Positions 35,610-44,276 of a DNA stretch of 64,000 nt are shown in pieces (position 1 is the stretch's first letter; each line of letters starts with the position of its first letter). A program made the translations under genes and the position numbers. Origin of the DNA: Halopseudomonas sabulinigri (GTDB taxonomy: Bacteria; Pseudomonadota; Gammaproteobacteria; Pseudomonadales; Pseudomonadaceae); assembly GCF_900105255.1 (NCBI RefSeq), contig NZ_LT629763.1, forward strand, positions 1,798,001 to 1,862,000, in the 5' to 3' direction. The notes under the pieces are model-generated. The model did not search any database. It worked only from the letters and a program-made list of their open reading frames with translations, and was not told the DNA's origin.

Positions 35610-38412
35610 GCAGCAGGTTCTTCCTGGCCAGAAGCCTCATGATGGGGGGGTACCAGAGCGGTACGATGCGATAACGCTTGTTATCCGAGCGCTGCAGAAA
35701 GCCCGCGTCGTAACCGCTCTTCAGGGCGGCGCGCACCACCCGCTCCGGCAATGCCGTAACCGTAACCAGCTCGTCGCTGGTCATGTTCTCGTGAATCATT
35801 ATTGCGGCGTAGGCAAAGTGCAGATCGTTGTCCATCTGCTCAAGTGCAGCGGCCGAGACTTCATCCGGCAGCCCTACTACGACGGTATTGCCCTGCAGGT
35901 GGATAGAGCGCAGCCAGAGCCGCAACGCCAGCAACGGATTACCCTGACAGGCATCCCACAACAGACTGAAATACAACTGCTCGGCATTGCGAATATTGCC
36001 TGCCTCCGGACCGCGGGTAGCGAGCAGAATGTCGTCGTAGCGAATCTTGTACCCGCTCAGGTGGTTGCGCGACAGGATCAGCGAGCGTACTTCGTTCTGT
36101 GACCACCGCCGGGTGGTGCGCACCTTGCGGAATTGGTAATCCCTGCCGTAGATATTGCTCAGATAGGCCCAGCTCTGATTATTGATAGCCACCAGCCAGA
36201 ACACATTTTCGATGCGCGTGTTGACCAGGCCCAGCAGGGTCTCCCAGCCACTCAGCCCGCCCACCCGACGCAGGAACAGGTTCTGCGCGTTATCCAGAAT
36301 AACCAGCGTGGGCTGTCGCTCGGCATCGGTATGCACCAGCGCCGGTGGCCCCGCCGTCAAATCACACTGAAGCGCGTCGCCGAGCAGGGCCAGCACCTCG
36401 TCACGGGTGCAAAGCTTGCCAGTCACATTGCACAGGCGTACCTGCAGCTCGCTGTGCTCTTCACCCAGCGCCTGGGACAGCTGTTGCAGCACCGCAGACT
36501 TGCCGGCACCCCGCGGCCCGGTCAACAGCAGCGAATTCTCACTGCTCTTGTCCTCGAGCCAAGCGTCCAGACCCTTGCGCACATGGCTGTACAGACCCGA
36601 ATCGATAAAGGGTATCTGCGCGTCGCCTGACTCCAGAAACCAGTGTTCATAGCCCGCCAGTGCCTGTGCATCGCTTTCAAGTTCCGGCTGAGCGCTTTCC
36701 GTAGCCGCGGCGCGAAGTTTGAAGCTGCGCGCGAACAAACGACGATACCAGTCATAGTCGAACAGCGACTTGTGCAGGAAGGTGGCCAGCAGCGCTACCA
36801 GTAGTGGCGGCGCAGTGATCGGCGCTATCAGCAGAAAGTAACGCTCACTCAACAACAGATCGAGAGTGTCATCAAAGCGCGATGGCAGCACCGACTTGAG
36901 TGCATCAATAAAGTCCTGCCGCCGGCAGCGCAGCAGCAACCCCAACGCCAGCAAGATGCCCAGCAGGCTGAGCACCCGGCACCAGTCCAGCAAGCTGGAC
37001 GGACCTACTCCCAGTGCCACAAAGTCCTTCGCCAGCAAAAACAGCACCAGCACCGCGGCAGAAACCCGCGCAGCGCGTTGCACCTGTGTCAGCTGTTCCT
37101 GATTGAGAAAGCTGCCAGCCTGCTGCGCAATGCGTTGCAGCAGCCATTCCCCTACCAGGCAAAGTAACCCGTAAAGGATGAACAGCCGGGCCAGCGGCGT
37201 CAGCAGGGTCAATAGGGCCAGATGATAATGCGTGTAGAGTTCGTACAGCACCTGCAGGCCGAGCAACCCCACCAGCCACGGCAGTAACAGCGGCACGCTC
37301 GCGGTCACCCTGCTGAGCCTGGACGCCAGCCGCCGCTTGCGACTCCAGTGCGCAAAACGGCTTTGCAATCGGGCCGCCGGCGCTGCAGACGCGCGCGCCA
37401 GCACCACCAATGCAACGGCAGCCAGAATGCCAAACAGATATTCCACCAGCGTTAGCCAAAGCGAGGTTCTGCCCCCAGCCCCACCGGTATCCAGGTAACT
37501 CAGACGTACATCGCTGAACAGCCAGGTCAGGCGGGTGGTGAAGGCGCGCATCTCCTCGGCCAACAGATGGCGCGTCTCGCGCGGATCAAGCTGCGCAAAG
37601 GCCCGGGCCCGCTCTTGCCACAGCCAGCCGCGAACGCTGTTCAGTGCATTGCGCTGCACCAGCACATCGTGCCGTGCCAGGCGGTAGTAATCGAGCAGCA
37701 GTTGTTGTTGCACCGGCGCCAAGGCGGACAGTGTCTGCGCATCCGGCTGCCCCGCAGCGGGGCGGATCTCGTAGGACTGTCGCCAGAGTGCCAGCCATTC
37801 AGCGATGCGCCCGGGGGTGACTTCAAGATGCAGTGCCGATAGCTGGGAGAAGAACTCGCGGCGCAGTTCACTCAGTCGCCCTTGCACCTGTTCCGCCGCC
37901 GCAAGGCTCGCGGTCAGCGCGGGGCTGCTGTCTGCCTCACTGGCCGCGCGCAGTGCTGCGGCCTGCGCGGTCAGTCTCTGCCGCGATTCCCACACCCGAC
38001 TCAGTGCATCGCGCACCGCCTCCGGCTGATCCAGCCAGACCGCCTGCTGACGGCTGAGCCGTTGCTGTGAGCGCAACAGGCCGGCGCGTGCACTCTGGTA
38101 CTGCTCTTCAAGTGATGGACAGTCGATCTGCTCCGGCCAGTTCCACTGCCCGAGTTGCGTCGAGGTTGGCGCCACCGCCTGCTCTATGGTCAGGTCAGCC
38201 GCAAACTGATCGGAATAAATGGAATCAAATACCCGCCGCTGCGCGTTGACCGCGGCCCGTTCACGCTCCAGCGAACGCAACAAGGCTGTCTCGTCCCGGC
38301 AGTCGGTGAACTCCGCAGTCGCTGCACGCGCCTCGACCAGTCCCAGCATAAGACAGGCCGTAAGCAGCCAGATGACTCGTTTCAAGACCCTATCGCCCCT
38401 GATATGTAGCAA
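35602..38412 (-). CDS. Exported-domain membrane protein with C-terminal AAA ATPase, partner of MscS
   Basis: I do not recognise a named family. It has 936 residues from a TTG start with AAAGGAG 8 bases upstream; no ATG is available nearby. Residues 1-33 look like a signal peptide. Residues 34-310 are predicted periplasmic and rich in helices and glutamine (coiled-coil like). About six membrane segments lie at 317-339, 372-394, 399-425, 449-470, 478-496 and 526-546. Residues 600-850 form an ATPase with Walker A GPRGAGKS (632-639), Walker B TLVILDN (D707, with Asn where Glu is usual) and a sensor-like N744/N745. Residues 860-936 look like a winged helix. The periplasmic-plus-membrane layout recalls MscK, whose channel domain is here a separate, coupled gene. 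Confidence 0.7.
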   Translation of the reverse strand: MLHIRGDRVLKRVIWLLTACLMLGLVEARAATAEFTDCRDETALLRSLERERAAVNAQRRVFDSIYSDQFAADLTIEQAVAPTSTQLGQWNWPEQIDCPSLEEQYQSARAGLLRSQQRLSRQQAVWLDQPEAVRDALSRVWESRQRLTAQAAALRAASEADSSPALTASLAAAEQVQGRLSELRREFFSQLSALHLEVTPGRIAEWLALWRQSYEIRPAAGQPDAQTLSALAPVQQQLLLDYYRLARHDVLVQRNALNSVRGWLWQERARAFAQLDPRETRHLLAEEMRAFTTRLTWLFSDVRLSYLDTGGAGGRTSLWLTLVEYLFGILAAVALVVLARASAAPAARLQSRFAHWSRKRRLASRLSRVTASVPLLLPWLVGLLGLQVLYELYTHYHLALLTLLTPLARLFILYGLLCLVGEWLLQRIAQQAGSFLNQEQLTQVQRAARVSAAVLVLFLLAKDFVALGVGPSSLLDWCRVLSLLGILLALGLLLRCRRQDFIDALKSVLPSRFDDTLDLLLSERYFLLIAPITAPPLLVALLATFLHKSLFDYDWYRRLFARSFKLRAAATESAQPELESDAQALAGYEHWFLESGDAQIPFIDSGLYSHVRKGLDAWLEDKSSENSLLLTGPRGAGKSAVLQQLSQALGEEHSELQVRLCNVTGKLCTRDEVLALLGDALQCDLTAGPPALVHTDAERQPTLVILDNAQNLFLRRVGGLSGWETLLGLVNTRIENVFWLVAINNQSWAYLSNIYGRDYQFRKVRTTRRWSQNEVRSLILSRNHLSGYKIRYDDILLATRGPEAGNIRNAEQLYFSLLWDACQGNPLLALRLWLRSIHLQGNTVVVGLPDEVSAAALEQMDNDLHFAYAAIMIHENMTSDELVTVTALPERVVRAALKSGYDAGFLQRSDNKRYRIVPLWYPPIMRLLARKNLLHE

Positions 38413-38596
38413 CCGCGCAGCTCCTTTAGCTGACCGTAACGGCCTGGTTGTCCATCCCTGATGCGCTATCCGGCCCGCCTTGAAGCGCTACCGGTCGCAC
38501 GCTGGACACCTGCGCAATTATAGCTACCTTGGCGGCGTTTGCTGCGGTTTGTCATCGCCCTCCAGCGATAGCAGCTGACCGGTAGTCACGTACGTG

Positions 38597-39022
38597 CTAC
38601 TGCGGCAAATGGGCGAAACTGTCCTTGCTCATCAGCACATCCGCCCTATGCACCTGCGCCGGAAAGGCCAGAATCGCATTCATGCGGGTCAGATCGCGGA
38701 AGATGTCCCCACCGCCGCCCTCGACATGCGCCTGGCGTCCAGCCAGGTCAGGGAAGGCTTCAAAAATAGCAAAGGTGGTAGGCGCCAATCGCACGGCGAA
38801 CCAGGGCCCGGTGGCCGGTTCGTGCTCCACGCAATCACGGATATCGCGCAGCATCTGCATGACTTGCTGCTCTTTGCCCGGCAGCGCCTCAATATGAATG
38901 TAGAACGCCTTGCGCCCTTCGCTGCCCTGTTCACCGAGCACCTGCACCCCAGCATGGGGAGCGGCAGACGAAGCAGCTGTGGCTGCCTTTGCGGCCATAC
39001 TCGACTTGGTTTTATCTTGCAT
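38597..39022 (-). CDS. Antibiotic-biosynthesis-monooxygenase (ABM) fold protein
   Basis: Protein of 141 residues, started at MQDKTKSSMAAKA because GGAG lies 7 bases upstream. The N-terminal 35 residues are Ala/Ser-rich and may be disordered. The ABM ferredoxin-like domain (about 38-130) shows KAFYIHIEALPGKEQQVMQML, GPWFAVRLAPTTFAIFEAFP and the final MNAILAFPAQVHRADVLM. Such proteins act as quinol monooxygenases or haem/quinone-binding factors; the substrate is unknown. It is divergent from an AraC regulator, which may control it. Confidence 0.75.
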   Translation of the reverse strand: MQDKTKSSMAAKAATAASSAAPHAGVQVLGEQGSEGRKAFYIHIEALPGKEQQVMQMLRDIRDCVEHEPATGPWFAVRLAPTTFAIFEAFPDLAGRQAHVEGGGGDIFRDLTRMNAILAFPAQVHRADVLMSKDSFAHLPQ

Positions 39023-39160
39023 AATAATCTCCGGATGGACGTTGATCACCATGCCACTTTAGGCCTTAATGCAGAATCCAGGCTGCCATAACGTCTCGCA
39101 TATTTGCCCGATTGTCCAGATCGACTTTACTCTACGCGCGCTGCGAGATCACAATGCCGC

Positions 39161-40036
39161 ATGTCAAATGACCTGTTACAGGCAGTAGAGCTTCATACCC
39201 GCAGCCAAGCCCACGCCGACGGGCTGACTCACACCGCGTTGCCTGGCCTTACCCTGGTGCGCAGCTCTGCACCGACCGAACTGGAGCATGCACTAGCCAG
39301 GCCATTGCTGTGCCTGGTGCTGCAGGGCTGTAAACAGGTGAGCATTGGCACAACCCAACACCGCTTTGGCGCTGGCGATAGCATGCTGGTGAGCAGCAAT
39401 CTGCCAACCCTCAGCCGCATTGTGAGCGCCAGTACTGCAACGCCCTACCTGGCTGTAGCGCTGGATCTGGATGTACCCCTGATGAGCGAACTGACACTGC
39501 TCAACCAGGCGACACCCGCTACGCAGGCAGAGCGCTCGCAAGCCGAGCATGAGCTGAAGGATGCAGTGCGCCGGTTGGTGCAAGCACTGCATCGCCCGCA
39601 AACCTTTGCTGCACTGAAAGGCGCCCTGCTGCGCGAGATACACCACTGGTTGCTGATGGGGCCACACGGCGACAGCGTGCGACAGCTCGGCTTGCCGGAT
39701 AGCCATGTACGACGCATCGCGCGCGCCGTTACGCTGATCAGATCGGACTACACCCAGACATTGTCGGTAACCCGACTCGCCGCTGCTGCCGGTATGAGCC
39801 GCTCGGCTTTTCATCAGCATTTTCGCACCGCAACCACACTGTCGCCGTTGCAGTTCCAGAAACAGCTGCGCCTGATCGAGGCGCGACGCCTGCTGCACGC
39901 CGGCGGCTTGACGGCGAGCCGAGCGGCGTTCGAGGTCGGTTACGAGAGCATTTCGCAATTCAGCCGCGAGTACGCGCGGCTGTTTGGCTTGCCGCCGGGT
40001 AAAGACCGTCGTAGTGCCGCTCAGCGGCTGTCGTAA
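39161..40036 (+). CDS. AraC-family regulator with AraC_N-type sensor domain
   Basis: Regulator of 291 residues. The start MSNDLLQAVELH is preferred over an upstream in-frame ATG at 39104. The N-terminal cupin-like AraC_N domain (about 20-170) includes RPLLCLVLQGCKQVSIG and FGAGDSMLVSSNLP. The C-terminal AraC HTH pair reads VTRLAAAAGMSRSAFHQHF and AAFEVGYESISQFSREYARLFG. The divergent ABM gene 138 bp away is the likely target. It ends convergently with the TonB-dependent receptor gene. Confidence 0.88.
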   Translation: MSNDLLQAVELHTRSQAHADGLTHTALPGLTLVRSSAPTELEHALARPLLCLVLQGCKQVSIGTTQHRFGAGDSMLVSSNLPTLSRIVSASTATPYLAVALDLDVPLMSELTLLNQATPATQAERSQAEHELKDAVRRLVQALHRPQTFAALKGALLREIHHWLLMGPHGDSVRQLGLPDSHVRRIARAVTLIRSDYTQTLSVTRLAAAAGMSRSAFHQHFRTATTLSPLQFQKQLRLIEARRLLHAGGLTASRAAFEVGYESISQFSREYARLFGLPPGKDRRSAAQRLS

Positions 40037-40045
40037 CAACCATAG

Positions 40046-40077
40046 AAAAGGCCGCACGGTTTCCCGCGCGGCCTTTG
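40046..40077. terminator. Bidirectional terminator between araC-type gene and siderophore receptor
   Basis: Arms AAAGGCCGC (40047-40055) and GCGGCCTTT (40068-40076) form a perfect 9-bp stem. The T-run is short in both directions, so efficiency may be modest. Confidence 0.6.
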
Positions 40078-40094
40078 CGTCAACACCAATCGGC

Positions 40095-42212
40095 TTACCA
40101 GCTGTAACTGAGCTTCGCTGTCATCTCACGGCCCGGATTGTAGTAATCCGCGGTACCGGAGCCGACCACGTGCTGCTCATCCAGCAGGTTGCTGACGTTG
40201 AGGGCAAGGTCAACACCCTGGACGATCTGGTAGTTTACAGCCGCGTCAAACAGCGTAGTTGCGTCGCTTTCGGCGGTATTGGCGGCGTCAAAATAATAGG
40301 CATCGGTGTAACGCGCGCCCAGCCCGAAGCTCAAGTGCTCACCCGGCAGAGTGTAATAGCCCCACAGAGAGGCCGAGTTTTCCGGTGCCACGGTGAACGC
40401 ATTGCCCTCAAGCGAAGTGCCGTTGCGCAGCGTGCCGCGAATGACCTCTGATTCCATATAGGAGTAACCGCCAACCAGGCTAAGGCGATCGGTCAGCTCT
40501 GCCTTGGCTTCAAGATCGAGCCCCCTTACCTGTGTTTCACCGACAGTTTCGCGCTCGATGGTGCCGTTATCCTGCACCACCGCGATGGTGACATCATCCT
40601 GTGTCAGTTCGTAGACCGCTGCCGAGTAAATCGCATTCATGCCGGATGGTGCGTACTTCAGACCAACCTCATACTGCTTGCCACGCTCAGGCGTCACGCC
40701 AATGGAGGGCGGCTTAACCGATTCAACCATACTGACATAGGTGGAGATCTCATCGTTGATCATATAGGTCAGCGAGCCACGGAAAGAGGTCTCCGAGAAG
40801 TCGTCCGACGCCTTGACCCCGGCGATGTCGGTGCTGGCCAGATCCATTGAATCGTTGCGCACGCCAGCGGTGACGATGAAGTGGCTGAACGACAGGTTTT
40901 GCTGCAGGAATATCGACTTGGTGGTGTAGTCCTGCTTGTTGCCACTGTATACGTTCAGCGTGGCGGGAGCACCGCTGTAGACCGGGTTGGCAAGGTCAAT
41001 TGGATCGGCAGCGCCATAGAAGGAGCTGTCTTCGGTTGAGGCATCGCGGTACTCAACCCCCAATAAAGTGCTGCTATCAATGTATTCAAAGCGCGCATCG
41101 TACTGCAGCATCAGGTTGCCGATCAGCTCCTCGGCTTCGCTATCAGTACCGAAGTAGGCGCGATCAGTCTCTGGCGTGGCCGCGTTGTCAGCCAGATAGA
41201 TGTAGCCAAAATCATCCGTCAGCTCGCTGTAACGCAGGTTACTGCGCAGCACAAAGCCATTGTCGAAATCGTGGGTGAGGTTACCGGTCATGCTGGTGCG
41301 CTCAACATCGTGATAGTTGAAGTCCGGCTCGCCGAAAAAGTCGCTGCGATCATATTCCTGGCCCAGCGGATAGCCACCACTGTTGGGCGTACTGTCCTGA
41401 CTCAGATAATCCAGAATCACCGTGGCGGAGGTAAAGGCGGTTGGCTCCCAGGTCAGGCCGCCCATCACGAATTCGTTATCGTCACGCGAGTAGTCGTACT
41501 CACGCTCGCTGTCCTGGACCTTGCCGGTAAAGCGATAGGCCAAGGTTTCGCTCTCGTTCAGAGCGTCTCCCACGTCCACGCCCGCTTCCTTGTGATCAAA
41601 GGATCCGTAGGTGAGATAGCCCTGGCCAAAACGCTCGAAGCGCGGCCGCTTGCTGACGAAATTCACCGAACCACCCGGGTCGGCCGGGCCAAACAGCGTG
41701 GAGTTGGCGCCACGCAGTACTTCAATGCGCTCGTAGGCAAAGGGCTCTTCGCGCACACCGCGCATCGAACCCAGCGTCAGGCCATCGCGATAGGTCGTGG
41801 CCTGGAAACCGCGAATCTTGAAATAGTCGTTGCGGTCATCGGTTCCGTAGTAGTCGGTGATGATACCGGGCGTATATTGCAGCGCCTCTTCGGTCGTGTT
41901 TACGCTCCGTTGCTCCATCTCTTTTTCAGTAATGACGGAGACCGAAGCCGGTGTATCGAGAATGCTGGTCGCCACCTTACCGCCGACCCACAGCTCTTGG
42001 GCCACGACCGAGTTGGCGTCGTCGTCAGCAGCGACCTGCGCATTGACGATAACCGGCGCCAGACGGTACACCTCCGCCTCACTGTTCTCGTCGGCCGCCT
42101 GCGCGCTGGCGCCGAGCGGCAACGCCATCAAGGGAGCGCAGCACAGCAGGGCGGCTGCGGAGTGTTGCCAAGGGGCTCGCGGCGAACTAGCCGGCGCTTT
42201 AGTGTCAGTCAT
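40095..42212 (-). CDS. TonB-dependent siderophore receptor
   Basis: Outer-membrane beta-barrel receptor of 705 residues, started at MTDTKAPASS with AAGGA 9 bases upstream. The signal peptide ends near GASAQAADE. The plug domain follows (ILDTPASVSVITEKEMEQR, YFKIRGFQATTYRDGLTLG, YERIEVLRGANSTLFGPADPGG) and then the 22-strand barrel, closing with the C-terminal YNPGREMTAKLSYSW (terminal aromatic). There is no N-terminal signalling domain, so it does not drive a FecI-type cascade. Plug motifs match FhuA/FpvA-type ferric-siderophore receptors. Control by Fur is suggested by a box upstream. Confidence 0.93.
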   Translation of the reverse strand: MTDTKAPASSPRAPWQHSAAALLCCAPLMALPLGASAQAADENSEAEVYRLAPVIVNAQVAADDDANSVVAQELWVGGKVATSILDTPASVSVITEKEMEQRSVNTTEEALQYTPGIITDYYGTDDRNDYFKIRGFQATTYRDGLTLGSMRGVREEPFAYERIEVLRGANSTLFGPADPGGSVNFVSKRPRFERFGQGYLTYGSFDHKEAGVDVGDALNESETLAYRFTGKVQDSEREYDYSRDDNEFVMGGLTWEPTAFTSATVILDYLSQDSTPNSGGYPLGQEYDRSDFFGEPDFNYHDVERTSMTGNLTHDFDNGFVLRSNLRYSELTDDFGYIYLADNAATPETDRAYFGTDSEAEELIGNLMLQYDARFEYIDSSTLLGVEYRDASTEDSSFYGAADPIDLANPVYSGAPATLNVYSGNKQDYTTKSIFLQQNLSFSHFIVTAGVRNDSMDLASTDIAGVKASDDFSETSFRGSLTYMINDEISTYVSMVESVKPPSIGVTPERGKQYEVGLKYAPSGMNAIYSAAVYELTQDDVTIAVVQDNGTIERETVGETQVRGLDLEAKAELTDRLSLVGGYSYMESEVIRGTLRNGTSLEGNAFTVAPENSASLWGYYTLPGEHLSFGLGARYTDAYYFDAANTAESDATTLFDAAVNYQIVQGVDLALNVSNLLDEQHVVGSGTADYYNPGREMTAKLSYSW

Positions 42213-42599
42213 ACCAAGGGTCCTTAGATGATGAGATGAGGTTGGCCATTCGCCTGCTGGCGTTATTGTGGGAGTGCGGCCACGTGTTGAGCGTCGCATT
42301 ATAATGATAAATCTCTTGCTAATGATAACAATTATCACCAGTACGCATACTTCTCCTTACTCTGCGCCCACCCAATGCAGCCAACAGCAGGGTTATGCAC
42401 CTGCATGGAAAGACGCAGCCGCTCGTTGCCTGAGCATCAACATGGAAACCAAACGCGTTAAGCGCGCACTAAAGGCTTAGCTGTGAGCACTTGAGGTACA
42501 CCAGAGCGCCCGGTCACGCCGGACTGATGCAAGCATCCGCCCCATTCAGGACGTGATGACCAACGCCACCAACGCCCGATGGAATATGAGCTGCACACC
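42213..42599. other. 387-bp divergent intergenic region
   Basis: This region separates the siderophore receptor from the glucan gene. It is AT-rich at 42296-42340, where the Fur-like box lies. A possible 70-codon frame at 42268-42480 has no ribosome site or recognisable sequence and is not called. I see no convincing promoter for the glucan gene. Confidence 0.5.
42319..42340. promoter_or_regulatory. Putative Fur box of the siderophore receptor
   Basis: A perfect inverted repeat, TGATAA-CAA-TTATCA (42323-42337), sits in an AT-rich stretch about 110 bp upstream of the receptor ATG. A further half-site-like ATAATGATAA lies at 42301-42310. Both resemble the GATAAT-type hexamers of the Fur consensus. 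Overlapping Fur sites upstream of receptors of this kind are well known. Confidence 0.6.
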
Positions 42600-44213
42600 A
42601 TGAATCGACGACACCGTTTGAGCCGCGCCGCCGCCCTCGCCGGCGCCATGCTACTGCCAGCCTTCGCACTCGCCGCAACCGAGCCACAGTCGTTCAGTTA
42701 CGATGCTCTGGTGGAGCGCGCGCGCAGCATGGCCGGCACGGCTTACCAGCCCCCCGCGCTGCCTGCACCCGAGGTCGTCCAGCAGATCGACTACGCGCGG
42801 CACGGCGAACTGGTGTTTGATACTCAGCGCGCGCCCTTCTCCGGACAGCCCGGCACCAGCGACAGCGCCGGCTACCCGCTGGTGTTCTTCCCACTGGGCA
42901 AATACGCGCCCAAGGGCGTACACCTGTTTATGGTTGATCAGGGCGCAGCCGTCGAGATTCCCTATTCAGCCGATTTCTTTGATATGCCAGCGGACAACCC
43001 GGCGCGCAAGCTGCCAGCCGACGCCGGCTTCGCCGGTTTTCGCCTGCAGGAATGGCACACGGCAGAAGACTGGGCGCGGCAGGATTGGGTGGCCTTTCAG
43101 GGCGCCTCCTACTTTCGCTCGATTGGCGCCGATGGCCAGTATGGCCAGTCCGCACGCGGCATCGCGATTGACGCCGCGGTCGCCGACAAGCCCGAGGAGT
43201 TTCCCGACTTCACCGAGTTTTATATCGAGCAGACCAGCGGCGCTTCGCCAGAGACCCCCGTCACTGTATACGCCTTGCTCGATGGCCCCAGCGTCACTGG
43301 CGCCTACCGCTTCCGCATGACCCGCGGCCTGGACCGCACCGCGCCCGTTAGCATGGAGGTTGAAGCGCGCGTGTTCCTGCGCGAGGACGTCGAGCGCCTG
43401 GGACTGATGCCCCTGACCTCCATGTTCTGGTTTGGCGAATACGGTGCCGAGCGCCTCAAGGACTGGCGGCCCGAGGTGCACGATTCTGACGGACTTGCAC
43501 TCTGGACCGGCTCGGGCGAACGCATCTGGCGCCCGTTGAACAACCCTGAGGCCACGCGCGTCTCGGCTTTTGGCGATGAAAACCCCAAGGGCTTTGGTCT
43601 GCTGCAGCGCGACCGCAATTTCGATCACTATCAGGACGGCGTTTTCTATGACCGCCGCCCCAGTGTCTGGGTCGAACCGCTAAAGCCGCTGGGCAAAGGT
43701 AGTGTGCAGCTGCTGGAGATCCCTACCGACGACGAGATCCACGACAATATTGGCGCCTTCTGGGTACCCGAAGGCAAAGCCAGCAAAGGCAGCAGCTATG
43801 ACCTGCATTACCGCCTGCACTGGCAGAACCTGAGCCCTGTTCCGGCCACCACCATTGCTCAGGCCATCGCCACCCGCATCGGCCGCGGCGGCCAGCCCGG
43901 CCATGAGCGCCCGGACAACGTCTACAACTTCACCGTGGAGTTTGATCGGCCCGAGGTCTTGCGGCAGATACCCTACGGCGTCTTTCCCGAGGTAAAGGTG
44001 AGCACCAGCGTCGGTGAAATCAGCCGCACCTTTGCCCGCCCGGTGCCCAACGGCAACGTCTGGCGCGCCAGCTTTGATCTGGAACTCGCGCCCGATCAGG
44101 TCGCCGATCTACGCATGTACATGGAGCTGGACGGCAAGCCGCTGACCGAAACCTGGCTTTACCAGTTCAAACCCGAGTGGGCGCTTGATGTCGCGCCGCA
44201 GAGTAATAACTAG
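42600..44213 (+). CDS. Osmoregulated periplasmic glucan biosynthesis protein (OpgG/OpgD family)
   Basis: Periplasmic protein of 537 residues from MNRRHRLSRAAALAGAM. The signal peptide ends near AFALAATE; the RRHRL near the start resembles a weak twin-arginine motif. Family stretches are FAGFRLQEWHTAEDW, ASYFRSIGADGQYGQSARG, EEFPDFTEFYIEQ, VYALLDGPSVTGAYRF and NPKGFGLLQRDRNFDHYQD. It belongs to the protein family that shapes beta-1,2/1,6-glucans. There is no glucosyltransferase opgH next to it, so I cannot decide between OpgG and OpgD. Confidence 0.88.
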   Translation: MNRRHRLSRAAALAGAMLLPAFALAATEPQSFSYDALVERARSMAGTAYQPPALPAPEVVQQIDYARHGELVFDTQRAPFSGQPGTSDSAGYPLVFFPLGKYAPKGVHLFMVDQGAAVEIPYSADFFDMPADNPARKLPADAGFAGFRLQEWHTAEDWARQDWVAFQGASYFRSIGADGQYGQSARGIAIDAAVADKPEEFPDFTEFYIEQTSGASPETPVTVYALLDGPSVTGAYRFRMTRGLDRTAPVSMEVEARVFLREDVERLGLMPLTSMFWFGEYGAERLKDWRPEVHDSDGLALWTGSGERIWRPLNNPEATRVSAFGDENPKGFGLLQRDRNFDHYQDGVFYDRRPSVWVEPLKPLGKGSVQLLEIPTDDEIHDNIGAFWVPEGKASKGSSYDLHYRLHWQNLSPVPATTIAQAIATRIGRGGQPGHERPDNVYNFTVEFDRPEVLRQIPYGVFPEVKVSTSVGEISRTFARPVPNGNVWRASFDLELAPDQVADLRMYMELDGKPLTETWLYQFKPEWALDVAPQSNN

Positions 44214-44224
44214 CCGCCAAAACC

Positions 44225-44253
44225 AAAACGGCCCGCACAATGCGGGCCGTTTT
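44225..44253. terminator. Bidirectional terminator between opg gene and guaA
   Basis: AAAACGGCCCGCA (44225-44237) and TGCGGGCCGTTTT (44241-44253) form a perfect 13-bp stem with a 3-base loop and U-tracts in both directions. Confidence 0.9.
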
Positions 44254-44276
44254 GCCGAACTAGACGAACGTGAGGA

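Noticed and set aside
42268..42480. 70-codon frame in the siderophore receptor/opg gap
   Set aside because: No ribosome site, it overlaps the Fur-like box, and the protein is not recognisable.
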